A stretch of 64,000 nt of DNA from Aeromicrobium piscarium. GTDB lineage: Bacteria > Actinomycetota > Actinomycetes > Propionibacteriales > Nocardioidaceae. Location of the stretch: NCBI RefSeq assembly GCF_007421815.1, contig NZ_VLNT01000001.1, positions 474,464 through 538,463 of the forward strand, written 5' to 3'. The notes beneath the pieces are model-generated. The model searched no databases. It was not told the DNA's origin and saw only the letters and a program-made list of their open reading frames with translations. Below, one piece after another: positions 8,048 through 17,926 of this stretch (the stretch's first letter is position 1; each line of letters opens with the position of its first letter). The translations under genes and the position numbers were made by a program.

Positions 8048-8836
8048 ATGGCTGACCCCATTGTCCGCGTCGACGACCTCGTCGTGTCGTTCCCCAGCCG
8101 GACCAGCAAGACCCCGGTGGAGGTGATCTCCGGTGCCGATCTCACGGTCGAACGCGGATCGTGTGTCGTGATCATCGGCCCCTCAGGCTGCGGCAAGAGC
8201 ACCATCTTGAGCTGCATCGCCGGGCTGACGCCCTATGCGGGCGGCTCCATCACCGTCGACGGCGATCGCGTCGACGGTCCGGACGACCACTCCTCGGTGG
8301 TCTTCCAGCACGCCTCGCTGCTGCCCTGGCGGACCGTGCTCGGCAATGTCGAGTTCGGTCTGGAATCGCGGCGGCAGATCCCGAAAAAGGAGATCAGGGC
8401 ACGAGCGATGGAGGCCATCGAGGCGGTCGGCCTGGCCGGCTACGAGGACCACCATCCGCACCAGATCTCCGGCGGCATGCAACAACGCGTCAACCTCGCC
8501 CGTGCCTTCGCGGTGCGCGCGCCGCTGACGCTCATGGACGAACCCTTCGGCGCCCTGGACGCCCTCACCAAGGAGCTCATGCAGGACGAGCTGATCCGGC
8601 TCATGTCCATGGTCTCCAGCAGCACCGTGTTCATCACCCACGACATCCGCGAGGCCATCTACCTCGGCGACAAGATCCTCGTGATGTCGGCCCGCCCCGG
8701 CACCATCATCGCCGAGTTCGACAGCCCCTTCGGAGCCGATCGCACCCGCGCCATGACCGAGGACCGACGCTTCGACGAGCTCGAGAGCTCGCTGCGCGAT
8801 CTCCTCGGCCACACCACAGAAGAGGTCCTCACATGA
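8048..8836 (+). CDS. ABC transporter ATP-binding protein (SsuB/TauB-like)
   Basis: A 262-residue ATPase with Walker A GPSGCGKST (about 45), Q-loop FQHASLLPW, signature ISGGMQQRV, Walker B LTLMDEPFG and the switch His in FITHDIREA. PW after the Q-loop is typical of the nitrate/sulfonate/taurine subfamily. The start is ATG 8048 with AAAGGAG just upstream; the frame open from 7919 overlaps the permease and is not used. Its stop overlaps the next gene's ATG (ATGA). Confidence 0.94.
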   Translation: MADPIVRVDDLVVSFPSRTSKTPVEVISGADLTVERGSCVVIIGPSGCGKSTILSCIAGLTPYAGGSITVDGDRVDGPDDHSSVVFQHASLLPWRTVLGNVEFGLESRRQIPKKEIRARAMEAIEAVGLAGYEDHHPHQISGGMQQRVNLARAFAVRAPLTLMDEPFGALDALTKELMQDELIRLMSMVSSSTVFITHDIREAIYLGDKILVMSARPGTIIAEFDSPFGADRTRAMTEDRRFDELESSLRDLLGHTTEEVLT

Positions 8837-9615
8837 ACGACGTCCACGACCGCACCGTCATCGTCACCGGAGCCAGCGGAGGGATCGGCCGCTCGATCGC
8901 GGTCGACGCCGCACGGCACGGATGGCATGTGGTCCTCGCCAGCCGCGCGAGGGACGGGCTGGAGGCCACCGCCGAACGCATCCACGCCGACGGGGGAGCG
9001 GCCTCGATCCACCCCCTCGACGTCACCGATGCCGACCAGATCGAGGGCCTGCGCCGCCAACTGGCCGATGACGGGCGTACGGTGCACGGCCTGGTCAACA
9101 ACAGCGGCATCGCCGGGCCCTCGCGTCCGCTGTGGGAGATCGAGGACGGCGAGTGGGATGCGTGCATCGCAGTCAACCTGCGCGGGGTGTTCCTCATGTG
9201 CCGGGCCTTCCTGCCCGCGATGATCGAGGCCGGTGCCGGATCGGTGGTCAACATCGGATCGATCTCCGGCAAGAACCCCCTGCTCCATCGGTCTGCGTAC
9301 ACGGCGAGCAAAGCCTCCCTCATCGGGCTGACGAAGACCGCCGCGGCCGATGCGGGCCCGCGGGGCGTCCGGGTCAACCTCGTCTCGCCCGGCGGCGTCG
9401 CCGGCGAGCGGCTCGACTGGGTGATGGAGAAGCAGTCCGAGGCCCTCGGCCAACCGCAACAGGCGATCCGCGAACGACTCACCAGCCAGTCGGCGCTCCA
9501 CCGCTTCGTCGAGCCCGAGGAGGTCGCCGCCGCAGTGACCTTCCTGCTCTCGGACGAGGCCGCCGGCATCACCGGTATCGACGTCACGGTCGCCGCCGGC
9601 TTCGTCATGAACTGA
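8833..9615 (+). CDS. SDR family NAD(P)-dependent oxidoreductase
   Basis: A 260-residue classical SDR: cofactor motif TGASGGIGRS (about 12-21), NNSG in place of NNAG, catalytic Ser in NIGSISG and YTASK (Tyr/Lys). C-terminal GIDVTVAAGFVMN is the usual FabG-like end. It overlaps the ATPase gene by ATGA, so an alcohol or ketone intermediate of the imported compound is its likely substrate (inference from operon position). Confidence 0.92.
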   Translation: MNDVHDRTVIVTGASGGIGRSIAVDAARHGWHVVLASRARDGLEATAERIHADGGAASIHPLDVTDADQIEGLRRQLADDGRTVHGLVNNSGIAGPSRPLWEIEDGEWDACIAVNLRGVFLMCRAFLPAMIEAGAGSVVNIGSISGKNPLLHRSAYTASKASLIGLTKTAAADAGPRGVRVNLVSPGGVAGERLDWVMEKQSEALGQPQQAIRERLTSQSALHRFVEPEEVAAAVTFLLSDEAAGITGIDVTVAAGFVMN

Positions 9616-9654
9616 ATCCCCCATCTCACACCCGCACCGCAGAGGAGAACCACC

Positions 9655-10533
9655 ATGCCGAAGATCACCCAGCTGCTGGACGGCATCCCCGCCGTCTCCG
9701 ACCAGGGACAGGTCGGATTCTGCGCCGTGGCGCTGATCGAGGGCGAGGACCGCGATGGAGCCCTCCGGCGCATCGTCGTCGACACGGCCCACTGCGGCCG
9801 CCGTGTCCTCCTGGTCGACTCGCTGGCCAAGCTCGGTCTGAGCACCCTCGACATCGACTATGTGCTGAGCACCCATGCGCACTGGGATCACATGCAGAAC
9901 ATCGACCTGTTCAGCAACGCCACGATGCTCATGCACGGTGAGGAGCGCAGGTACGCGCACGATCCGGCCGTCGACGACTGGGCGACCCCGTCGTGGACGG
10001 GATATGTGCTCGAGCAGCTCCCGATCCAGGAGGTCGGCGAGGGGCACGAGATCATCCCGGGTGTCAGCGTGATGGAGATGGCCGGACACACCGTCGGCAG
10101 TATCGGCGCGACCGTCGAGACCGAGGAGGGACTCGCCGTCCTCACCTCCGATGCCTTCCATCTCGCCTCGGTGGCCAAGACCAAGGTCAACCCGCTGGTG
10201 TTCTGGGATGAGAAGGCGGCGACGGCCTCCATCGAACGGGTCATCGAGACGGCCGATCTCATCTATCCGGGCCACGACGCACCGTTCCGCGTACTCGCCG
10301 GCGGCGAGGTGGAGTATCTCAAGACGCTGTCCTTCGGCATCGCCGGCATGAAACCCGCCGAACTCTCGGTCGAGCAGGCGCTGCCGCCCACGATGATGCC
10401 GGGACGACAGGATCCGGCGCGTATCGAGGAGTGGCGCCGGCGGGGTGCGGAGCGCATCGACGAACGGAGCCCCGTCGCCTACGACGCGGGCCTGGCCCCG
10501 GTGCCGTCCCACGACTGGGAATTCGTCAAGTGA
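9655..10533 (+). CDS. Metallo-beta-lactamase-fold hydrolase (lactonase-like)
   Basis: A 292-residue protein with a full metal site: STHAHWDHMQN (HxHxDH), MAGHTVGS, the bridging Asp in LTSDAFH and the last His in YPGHDAPF. The layout resembles N-acyl-homoserine-lactonase-like members that open lactones, but other esters or thioesters are possible. It has its own Shine-Dalgarno (GAGGAG, 8 nt upstream). Its stop overlaps the GTG of the cyclase-family gene, which suggests both hydrolases act in one pathway. Confidence 0.87.
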   Translation: MPKITQLLDGIPAVSDQGQVGFCAVALIEGEDRDGALRRIVVDTAHCGRRVLLVDSLAKLGLSTLDIDYVLSTHAHWDHMQNIDLFSNATMLMHGEERRYAHDPAVDDWATPSWTGYVLEQLPIQEVGEGHEIIPGVSVMEMAGHTVGSIGATVETEEGLAVLTSDAFHLASVAKTKVNPLVFWDEKAATASIERVIETADLIYPGHDAPFRVLAGGEVEYLKTLSFGIAGMKPAELSVEQALPPTMMPGRQDPARIEEWRRRGAERIDERSPVAYDAGLAPVPSHDWEFVK

Positions 10534-11498
10534 ACGAGCCGGAAGAGGACACCGCCCAGACCGTCCACGCAGCCGCCGAGCGGTATCGCAACTGGGGCCG
10601 CTGGGGTCCGGACGATCAACGCGGGACGCTCAACTTCATCACCCCCGACAAGGTGCTCGAGGCCGCGAGCCTCGTGCGCCGCGGCGATGTCGTCTCACTG
10701 GCGCTGCCCTTCGACGCCACCGGACCACAGACCGGGGAGCTCGGCCGCGTCAACCCACTGCACACGATGACCTTCACCGGAACGGATGCCGCTGCCGGGG
10801 TGCAGGACTTCCTCCCGCACGGCTTCGGCGCCGCCGATGACACGATCACCATGCCGTTGCAGTGCGGCACCCAGTGGGACGGTCTCTCGCACATCTTCGA
10901 CCGCGGCAGGATGTGGAACGGGTACCCGGCCACGGACGTCACCGGACTCGACGGAGCACGGCGCAACGGTATCGAGCAGGTGGCCGACGGATTCGTCTCG
11001 CGCGGCGTGCTGCTCGACCTCGCGCGGCACTGCGGTCTGTCCTCGCTCGACCCCGGTTTCGCGATCACCGAGCGGCTGCTGCTCGAGTGCATCGACGCCC
11101 AGGGTGAGAGCGCACGCATCGGCCGGGGAGACATCGTCCTGGTGCGCACCGGCTTCCTCGGGGCACGCCGGCGGGACGGCTGGGGCGACTACGCCGGCGG
11201 TGACGCGCCGGGTCTGTCCTTCGACACCGCCGATTGGCTGTATCGCACGGAGATCGCGGCGATCGCCACCGACACCTGGGGCGTGGAGGTGCGGCCCAAC
11301 GAGCTGGCGGACTCCTTCCAGCCGTTGCATCAGGTGATGGTGCCGAACATGGGGCTCTTCGTGGGGGAGATCTTCGCCCTCGACGACCTGGCCGCGCGCT
11401 GCGCGGGGGACGGCGTGTACGACTTCCTCTTCGTGGCTCCTCCCTTGCCCGTGACCGGCGCCGTCGGCAGCCCGGCCAATCCGCAGGCGATCAGGTGA
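10530..11498 (+). CDS. Cyclase family protein (metal-dependent hydrolase, kynurenine formamidase-like fold)
   Basis: A 322-residue PF04199-type protein. The metal-binding segment is LQCGTQWDGLSHIF, the long-form variant of HxGTHxDxPxH; other family marks are RGVLLDLAR and GDIVLVRTGF. Known members open cyclic amides or esters (isatin hydrolase, kynurenine formamidase). The GTG at 10530 overlaps the stop of the preceding gene (GTGA); the longer frame from 10431 would run into it. With the MBL enzyme and CoA ligase it suggests ring opening followed by CoA activation. Substrate unknown. Confidence 0.87.
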   Translation: MNEPEEDTAQTVHAAAERYRNWGRWGPDDQRGTLNFITPDKVLEAASLVRRGDVVSLALPFDATGPQTGELGRVNPLHTMTFTGTDAAAGVQDFLPHGFGAADDTITMPLQCGTQWDGLSHIFDRGRMWNGYPATDVTGLDGARRNGIEQVADGFVSRGVLLDLARHCGLSSLDPGFAITERLLLECIDAQGESARIGRGDIVLVRTGFLGARRRDGWGDYAGGDAPGLSFDTADWLYRTEIAAIATDTWGVEVRPNELADSFQPLHQVMVPNMGLFVGEIFALDDLAARCAGDGVYDFLFVAPPLPVTGAVGSPANPQAIR

Positions 11499-11504
11499 GG
11501 CGCC

Positions 11505-13013
11505 ATGGTCAACATCGCTGAACGGGTCTGGGACGTGGCGCGATCGACGCCGCGGCGACTGGCCCTGCGATCCCCCCGGGAGATCTCCTATGGGCAGCTG
11601 AGAGCAGCCAACCAACGCGTCGCCGCCACGGTCCTGGCCTCCGGGCGAGGGCCCCACGATCGTGTCCTGTTGATCGCTCCCTCCGTGCCGGAGTTCCCAG
11701 AGGTCTACTACGGGCTCCACGCGGCCGGGTGCACCGTCGTCACGATGAACACGATGTCGACGGCCCACGAGATCGGATACGTCCTCGACGACTCGGGGGC
11801 CGACCTGGTCATTGTGTGGCACGAACACGTCCGTGCCGCCGCGGAGGCCGCCGGCGGGCGCGACATCGAGGTCTGGGAGCTGGGGGAGGGCACGGAGATG
11901 GACGGCGCCCCCGCCGCACCTGGAGGGGCGACGGAGGCCTTCGAACACGATCCACAGGACACGGTCGTCATCCTGTACACGTCGGGAACGACCGGGCAGC
12001 CGAAGGGCGCCGAACTGACGGCGGCCAATCTCGTCGACACGGCCGACTCCTTCCGTCCGGTCCTCAACCTCACGAGCGAGGACCGTCTCGGCACCGCGCT
12101 GCCGCTCTTCCACGTCTTCGGCCAGGCGGCGTGCATGAACACCTTCCTCGCCGCGGGCGCCTCCCTCTCGCTGGTGCACCCCTTCGATCCCGACGCCCTG
12201 CTCCGGCTGATGCGCGATGAGCGGCTGACCGCCCTCGCCGGGGTACCGACGATGTGGAATGCCATGCTGCACGCGCGGACCGCACTGGCTCCCGGTGACG
12301 TCGCCTCGATGCGGATCGCGCTGTCCGGCGGGGCGTCGCTGCCGGCCGAGGTGATCGAGCGCTTCGCCGACCGCTTCGGGTGCGCGATCCTCGAGGGCTA
12401 TGGGCTCACCGAGTCCACGGGTGCGGCGACCTTCAATGACGTCAACCGCGAGCAGCGGGTGGGCACCGTCGGCCCGGCGTTGCCCGGAACGAGCCTGCAG
12501 GTGCGCCGTCCGGACGGCGCATGTGCGGACGAGGACGAGGTCGGTGAGATCCTCATGTCGGGTCCGACGGTCATGAAGGGGTACTGGAACAGGCCCGAGG
12601 CCACCGCGGAGGCCCTCGACGGCGACTGGCTGCGGACCGGGGACCTCGGATCCCTCGACGCGGACGGCTATCTGCGCATCGTCGACCGCTCGAAGGACCT
12701 CATCATCCGCGGCGGATACAACGTGTACCCGCGCGAGGTCGAGGAGGTGCTCTACCGCCACCCGGACATCGTCGAGGTCGCGGTCGTGGGCGTGCCGGAC
12801 GGCTATTACGGCGAGGAGGTCGCCGCCGTCATCGTCGCCTCCCCGGGGGTCGAGCTCGACGGTGAGGAGATCACCCGCTGGACGAAGGGCTACCTGTCGT
12901 CCTACAAGGTCCCGCGTGTGTTCTCCTTCGTCGACCAGCTGCCGAAGGGCGCTACCGGCAAGATCCTCAAGCGGTCCATCGACCGCGAGGCGCTCGTCGC
13001 GAGGCGCGAGTGA
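11505..13013 (+). CDS. AMP-dependent acyl-CoA synthetase/ligase
   Basis: A 502-residue ANL-superfamily enzyme with the P-loop YTSGTTGQPKGAEL (about 160), the aromatic segment GYGLTES, the adenylate motif WLRTGDLG, the hinge VDRSKDLIIRGGYNVYPREVE and the catalytic Lys in LPKGATGKILKR near the C-terminus. It adenylates a carboxylic acid and transfers it to CoA. It starts 6 bp after the cyclase gene and is the last enzyme of the operon; the CoA ester could feed the FadE/enoyl-CoA hydratase pair at 1.3-3.4 kb. Confidence 0.94.
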   Translation: MVNIAERVWDVARSTPRRLALRSPREISYGQLRAANQRVAATVLASGRGPHDRVLLIAPSVPEFPEVYYGLHAAGCTVVTMNTMSTAHEIGYVLDDSGADLVIVWHEHVRAAAEAAGGRDIEVWELGEGTEMDGAPAAPGGATEAFEHDPQDTVVILYTSGTTGQPKGAELTAANLVDTADSFRPVLNLTSEDRLGTALPLFHVFGQAACMNTFLAAGASLSLVHPFDPDALLRLMRDERLTALAGVPTMWNAMLHARTALAPGDVASMRIALSGGASLPAEVIERFADRFGCAILEGYGLTESTGAATFNDVNREQRVGTVGPALPGTSLQVRRPDGACADEDEVGEILMSGPTVMKGYWNRPEATAEALDGDWLRTGDLGSLDADGYLRIVDRSKDLIIRGGYNVYPREVEEVLYRHPDIVEVAVVGVPDGYYGEEVAAVIVASPGVELDGEEITRWTKGYLSSYKVPRVFSFVDQLPKGATGKILKRSIDREALVARRE

Positions 13014-13076
13014 CCGCGCGGACGTCCGCGGCCGGTCTCGGGCGAAGCGACGTGCAGGGCGCGGCACCATGGGAAC

Positions 13077-13781
13077 ATGGACGCCATGGGACGCCCCAGC
13101 GATGATGACGGAGGTGCTCGTTCGCCGCGCCGGGTGACACCGCGGCCCGCGAACCACCGCTCGCTGTCGGCGCGCGCCCGCCGCACCCGCGCCGATCTCA
13201 TCGCCGCCGCCCGGATCGTCTTCGAACGGGACGGATACACCGACTCGCGGATCGTGGACATCACCGCGCTGGCCGACAGCTCCGCCGGCACCTTCTACAC
13301 CTATTTCGAGGACAAGGAGCAGATCCTCAAGGAGGTCCTCAAAGAGGCTCAGGAGGAGATGCTGCACACGGCGGACTTCGGTCTCGGGCAGTTCGACCGG
13401 GAGCCGGCGGAGGCGCTGCGCGACGGTCTGCGGGCGTACCTGACCTTCTACCGCGACAACGTCCGCCTGATGCTGCTCATCGAACAGGTGGCCGGTATCG
13501 ACGCGGAGTTCCGCACCTCGCGCCGCGAACGCGAGATCGCCAATCACCTGCGCAATGCCGAGTCCATCCGCCGGTGGAAGGAACGCGACGGGGAGGTCGA
13601 TCCGAAGACCATGCTGCTGACGGTCAACGCCCTCTCGGCCATGACCAACAAGATGGCGTACAACAGCTTCGCCGTGGAGGGGCGCGAGGACTTCGACGAG
13701 GTGGTCGAGACCGTGCTGAGCCTCTGGGTCATGGCCTTCGGTCTGGGCGCCGGGCAGCTGGCGGTCGACGACCGGCGCTGA
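13077..13781 (+). CDS. TetR/AcrR family transcriptional regulator
   Basis: A 234-residue regulator with the helix-turn-helix RADLIAAARIVFERDGYTDSRI / DITALADSSAGTFYTYF. It has a long, charged N-terminal extension (about 35 residues); a start at the second Met (13086) is also possible. It is clearly paralogous to the TetR at 661-1272. Standing 63 bp after the CoA ligase on the same strand, it probably controls the 6.2-13.0 kb operon and may bind the palindrome at 6091-6103. This is inferred from position. Confidence 0.88.
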   Translation: MDAMGRPSDDDGGARSPRRVTPRPANHRSLSARARRTRADLIAAARIVFERDGYTDSRIVDITALADSSAGTFYTYFEDKEQILKEVLKEAQEEMLHTADFGLGQFDREPAEALRDGLRAYLTFYRDNVRLMLLIEQVAGIDAEFRTSRREREIANHLRNAESIRRWKERDGEVDPKTMLLTVNALSAMTNKMAYNSFAVEGREDFDEVVETVLSLWVMAFGLGAGQLAVDDRR

Positions 13782-13795
13782 CCTCGGCTCGCGCG

Positions 13796-13839
13796 ACGAC
13801 GAGGGGCGCCCCACCGATCGGTGGGGCGCCCCTCGTCGT
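13796..13839. terminator. Bidirectional hairpin terminator
   Basis: A 44-bp perfect palindrome with 22-bp arms (left arm begins ACGACGAGGGGCGCCCCACC). It lies between the convergent TetR (stop 13781) and gltA (stop 13854). The central ACCGATCGGT folds with a 4-nt loop. Confidence 0.85.
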
Positions 13840-13853
13840 GGGTCAGGCCGCTG

Positions 13854-15149
<1,296 letters not shown>

Positions 15150-15252
15150 GTTGGGTCTCCTGTGACGTAAGACGGTTCTGCGGTCTCGTGGTGGGACAGC
15201 ACCTCTAACGTAGTGGTCGTGCTCACATGGCGCGATTCTGGGTCCGCGACAG

Positions 15253-15292
15253 GGACCCCGTTTTGACCCAGTTGGGGTCCGACAGTTAGGCT
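15253..15292 (+). promoter_or_regulatory. rplM-rpsI promoter with inverted repeat around the -35
   Basis: TTGACC (15263-15268), an 18-bp spacer and TAGGCT (15287-15292) form a good housekeeping promoter, which leaves a leader of about 75 nt. GGACCCC (15253-15259) and GGGGTCC (15274-15280) are perfect inverted arms that enclose the -35, a position suited to regulation. The rest of 15150-15373 holds the gltA upstream region and nothing else I recognise. Confidence 0.6.
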
Positions 15293-15373
15293 TGGACGTC
15301 GTGGTGCCTGCGGCATCAGCCGTGCCGCGCCCACACCGAATCCAGCAACACCGACAAGCGAGAAGGTCACGCC

Positions 15374-15817
15374 GTGCGCACGTACAGCCCGAAGCCCGCT
15401 GACATCGACCGTCAGTGGCATGTCATCGATGCCGAGGACGTCGTTCTCGGCCGTCTCGCCGTCCAGGCGGCGACGCTGCTGCGCGGCAAGCACAAGCCGA
15501 CCTACGCTCCGCACGTCGATGGTGGCGACTTCGTCATCATCGTCAATGCGGACAAGGTGGCGCTGTCGGGCAAGAAGCGTTCGGACAAGAACGTGTACCG
15601 CCACAGCGGCTACCCCGGTGGCCTGAAGCAGACCGCCTACGGAGACCTCCTCGAGAAGGATGCCCGCAAGGCGATCGAGAAGTCGGTCCGCGGCATGCTG
15701 CCCAAGAACCGTCTGGGCCGTCAGCTCATCACCAAGCTGAAGGTCTACGCCGGCCCGGAGCACCCGCACGCCGCCCAGAAGCCCCAGTCCTTCGAGATCG
15801 CGCAGATCTCCCAGTAA
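15374..15817 (+). CDS. rplM: 50S ribosomal protein L13
   Basis: A 147-residue protein of normal L13 length with typical segments: [50 protein letters not shown] and the C-terminal [14 protein letters not shown]. The start is GTG after GAGAAGG. It is followed after 20 bp by rpsI, the universal rplM-rpsI pair. L13 is one of the first proteins to bind 23S rRNA during 50S assembly. Confidence 0.98.
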   Translation: MRTYSPKPADIDRQWHVIDAEDVVLGRLAVQAATLLRGKHKPTYAPHVDGGDFVIIVNADKVALSGKKRSDKNVYRHSGYPGGLKQTAYGDLLEKDARKAIEKSVRGMLPKNRLGRQLITKLKVYAGPEHPHAAQKPQSFEIAQISQ

Positions 15818-15837
15818 GCGAGAAGAGCAGGTTCACC

Positions 15838-16335
15838 GTGGCTGAGACCACCACCGAAGACGCCCAGTACACCGCCAACGCCGAGGGTGTCGCCTACACC
15901 TCGGAGACCTCCCCGAGCGTCGGCTCGACGGACAAGCCGTCCATCATCGCTCCCGCCAGCGCCACCGGCCGCCGCAAGGAGGCCGTCGCTCGTGTGCGGA
16001 TCTTCCCGGGCACCGGCACCTGGACGGTCAACGGCAAGCCGCTCGAGGAGTACCTGCCCAACAAGCTGCACCAGCAGATCGCCAAGGAGGCCCTCGCGGC
16101 CACCGGTCTGCAGGAGTCCTTCGACGTCATCGCGCGTGTCGACGGCGGCGGCATGACCGGTCAGGCCGGCGCGCTGCGCCTCGGTGTTGCCCGTGCGCTG
16201 AACGCGGTCGACCTCGAGGCCAACCGTCCCACGCTCAAGAAGGCCGGACTCCTCACGCGCGATGCGCGCATCAAGGAGCGCAAGAAGGCCGGTCTCAAGA
16301 AGGCCCGCAAGGCGCCGCAGTACAGCAAGCGCTGA
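15838..16335 (+). CDS. rpsI: 30S ribosomal protein S9
   Basis: The core matches S9: [19 protein letters not shown], the [19 protein letters not shown] segment and the basic tail [17 protein letters not shown] that reaches the P-site tRNA. About 40 extra N-terminal residues, acidic and Ser/Thr-rich, precede the core, as in other actinobacteria. I chose the GTG at 15838, 20 bp after rplM; the frame is open much further upstream but that part overlaps rplM. 165 residues. Confidence 0.97.
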   Translation: MAETTTEDAQYTANAEGVAYTSETSPSVGSTDKPSIIAPASATGRRKEAVARVRIFPGTGTWTVNGKPLEEYLPNKLHQQIAKEALAATGLQESFDVIARVDGGGMTGQAGALRLGVARALNAVDLEANRPTLKKAGLLTRDARIKERKKAGLKKARKAPQYSKR

Positions 16336-16342
16336 TCCACTG

Positions 16343-17689
16343 GTGGGCCGTATCTTCGGTACGGACGGAGTTCGGGGTCTGGCCAATCGGGACCTGACTG
16401 CCGAGCTCGCCGTGGATCTGTCGGTCGCCGCCGCCCATGTGTTGGGTGAGGCGGGGGCCTTCGCCGATCAGCGTCCCACCGCCGTCGTCGCCCGCGACCC
16501 GCGTGCCTCCGGAGAGTTCCTGGAGGCCGCGGTGGTCGCGGGTTTGGCGTCTGCGGGGGTCGACGTGCATCGGCTGGGCATCGTCCCGACTCCCGGCACG
16601 GCGTACCTGACCTCCCTGCTCGAGGCCGACATGGGCGTGATGATCTCGGCCTCGCACAATCCGATGCCCGATAACGGCATCAAGTTCCTCGCCCGAGGCG
16701 GCCACAAGTTGGCCGATGACATCGAGGCGGCGATCGAGCGGCGTCTCCAGGAGCCGTGGGAGCGTCCGACCGGGGCGTCCGTCGGACGTGTCGGCGACAG
16801 CCGGGCAGGTCTCGGCGCCTATGTCAAGCATCTCGCCGCCTCGGTCCCGGAGCGGCTCGCCGGCGTGAGGATCGTCCTGGACTGCGCCAACGGCGCGGCC
16901 TATGAGGTCGGCCCCGAGACCTTCGCGGCCCTGGGCGCCGAGGTCGTGACCATTCATGCCGAGCCCGATGGGCTCAATATCAACGAGAACTGCGGTTCCA
17001 CGCATCCGGAGGATCTGCGGCGCGCGGTGGTGGAGCACGGCGCCGACGCCGGTTTCGCCTTCGACGGAGACGCCGATCGCTGTCTGGCCGTCGATGCCGA
17101 AGGGCAGCTGGTCGACGGTGATCAGATCCTCGCGGTGCTGGCCCTGCGACTGCAGCGTGAGGACCGGCTCGTCGACGACACCGTCGTGGCGACCGTCATG
17201 AGCAACCTGGGTCTCTCGCTCGCCCTCGAAGAGGCCGGTCTCACGCTCGTGCGCACCGCCGTCGGTGACCGTTATGTGCTGGAGGCGATGCGCGCGGGCG
17301 GTTTCACGCTCGGGGGCGAGCAGTCCGGCCATGTCATCATGAGCGACCACGCCACGACGGGCGATGGCGTTCTCACCGCGGTCTATCTCGCCGCCGAGAT
17401 GGTGGCGACAGGGCGCGATCTCGGCGACCTCGCCACGGTCGTGACGCGTCTGCCGCAGGTGCTGCTGAATGTCTCGGGTGTCGACAAGGATCGTGCCGGC
17501 ACCGATCCGGTGCTCCAGGGCGAGGTCGCCGCCGCCGATGCCAAGCTCGGTGAGACCGGTCGCGTGCTCCTGCGTCCCTCGGGGACGGAGCCGGTGGTGC
17601 GCGTCATGGTCGAGGCTCCTACCGAGGACGAGGCGACCGAGGTGGCCGACCGCCTCGCCAGCATCGTCCGCGCCCAGCTCCGTCTGTAA
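16343..17689 (+). CDS. glmM: Phosphoglucosamine mutase
   Basis: A 448-residue enzyme: N-terminal [14 protein letters not shown], the phosphoserine loop [16 protein letters not shown] (Ser near 104), the metal loop [12 protein letters not shown], the sugar-binding [19 protein letters not shown] and the phosphate-binding [12 protein letters not shown]. It converts glucosamine-6-phosphate to glucosamine-1-phosphate for peptidoglycan precursors. The start is GTG 16343, 7 bp after rpsI. glmS lies 1.2 kb downstream, so two consecutive steps of UDP-GlcNAc synthesis are close together. Confidence 0.97.
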   Translation: MGRIFGTDGVRGLANRDLTAELAVDLSVAAAHVLGEAGAFADQRPTAVVARDPRASGEFLEAAVVAGLASAGVDVHRLGIVPTPGTAYLTSLLEADMGVMISASHNPMPDNGIKFLARGGHKLADDIEAAIERRLQEPWERPTGASVGRVGDSRAGLGAYVKHLAASVPERLAGVRIVLDCANGAAYEVGPETFAALGAEVVTIHAEPDGLNINENCGSTHPEDLRRAVVEHGADAGFAFDGDADRCLAVDAEGQLVDGDQILAVLALRLQREDRLVDDTVVATVMSNLGLSLALEEAGLTLVRTAVGDRYVLEAMRAGGFTLGGEQSGHVIMSDHATTGDGVLTAVYLAAEMVATGRDLGDLATVVTRLPQVLLNVSGVDKDRAGTDPVLQGEVAAADAKLGETGRVLLRPSGTEPVVRVMVEAPTEDEATEVADRLASIVRAQLRL

Positions 17690-17702
17690 CCTCCGGGTCC
17701 AC

Positions 17703-17884
17703 GATGTGGCCACTTGTGGCCCGTTTCGAAGGGCTGAGATGGGCCACGAGCGGCCACATCTGGAGACCCGGCCGGCATCAGTCCGAGGCGCGAGACGATC
17801 TCGCATGCTGGACCGCACGGCCGATCCGTCCGAGATTTGGCCGGTTATGGCCCGGTGGGCCGCTCGCCAACGGGCCACAAGTGG
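17703..17884. repeat. Nested inverted repeats between convergent glmM and coaA
   Basis: CCACTTGTGGCCCGTT (17710-17725) recurs as an exact inverted copy at 17869-17884. A second, inner structure pairs GATGTGGCC (17703-17711) with GGCCACATC (17752-17760) and GTGGCCC with GGGCCAC. The 237-bp gap holds no gene. It could act as a bidirectional terminator or be a small mobile-element remnant. Confidence 0.65.
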
Positions 17885-17926
17885 TCAAAAGGTGGGCGGG
17901 GTTAGACGGAGGGCACGGGCGGGGGT

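Noticed and set aside
10695..13814. A 1039-codon open frame on the minus strand opposite the cyclase, CoA ligase and TetR genes
   Set aside because: It is antisense to three clear genes, has no recognisable motif and an Arg/Gly/His/Asp-rich composition typical of shadows in high-GC DNA.
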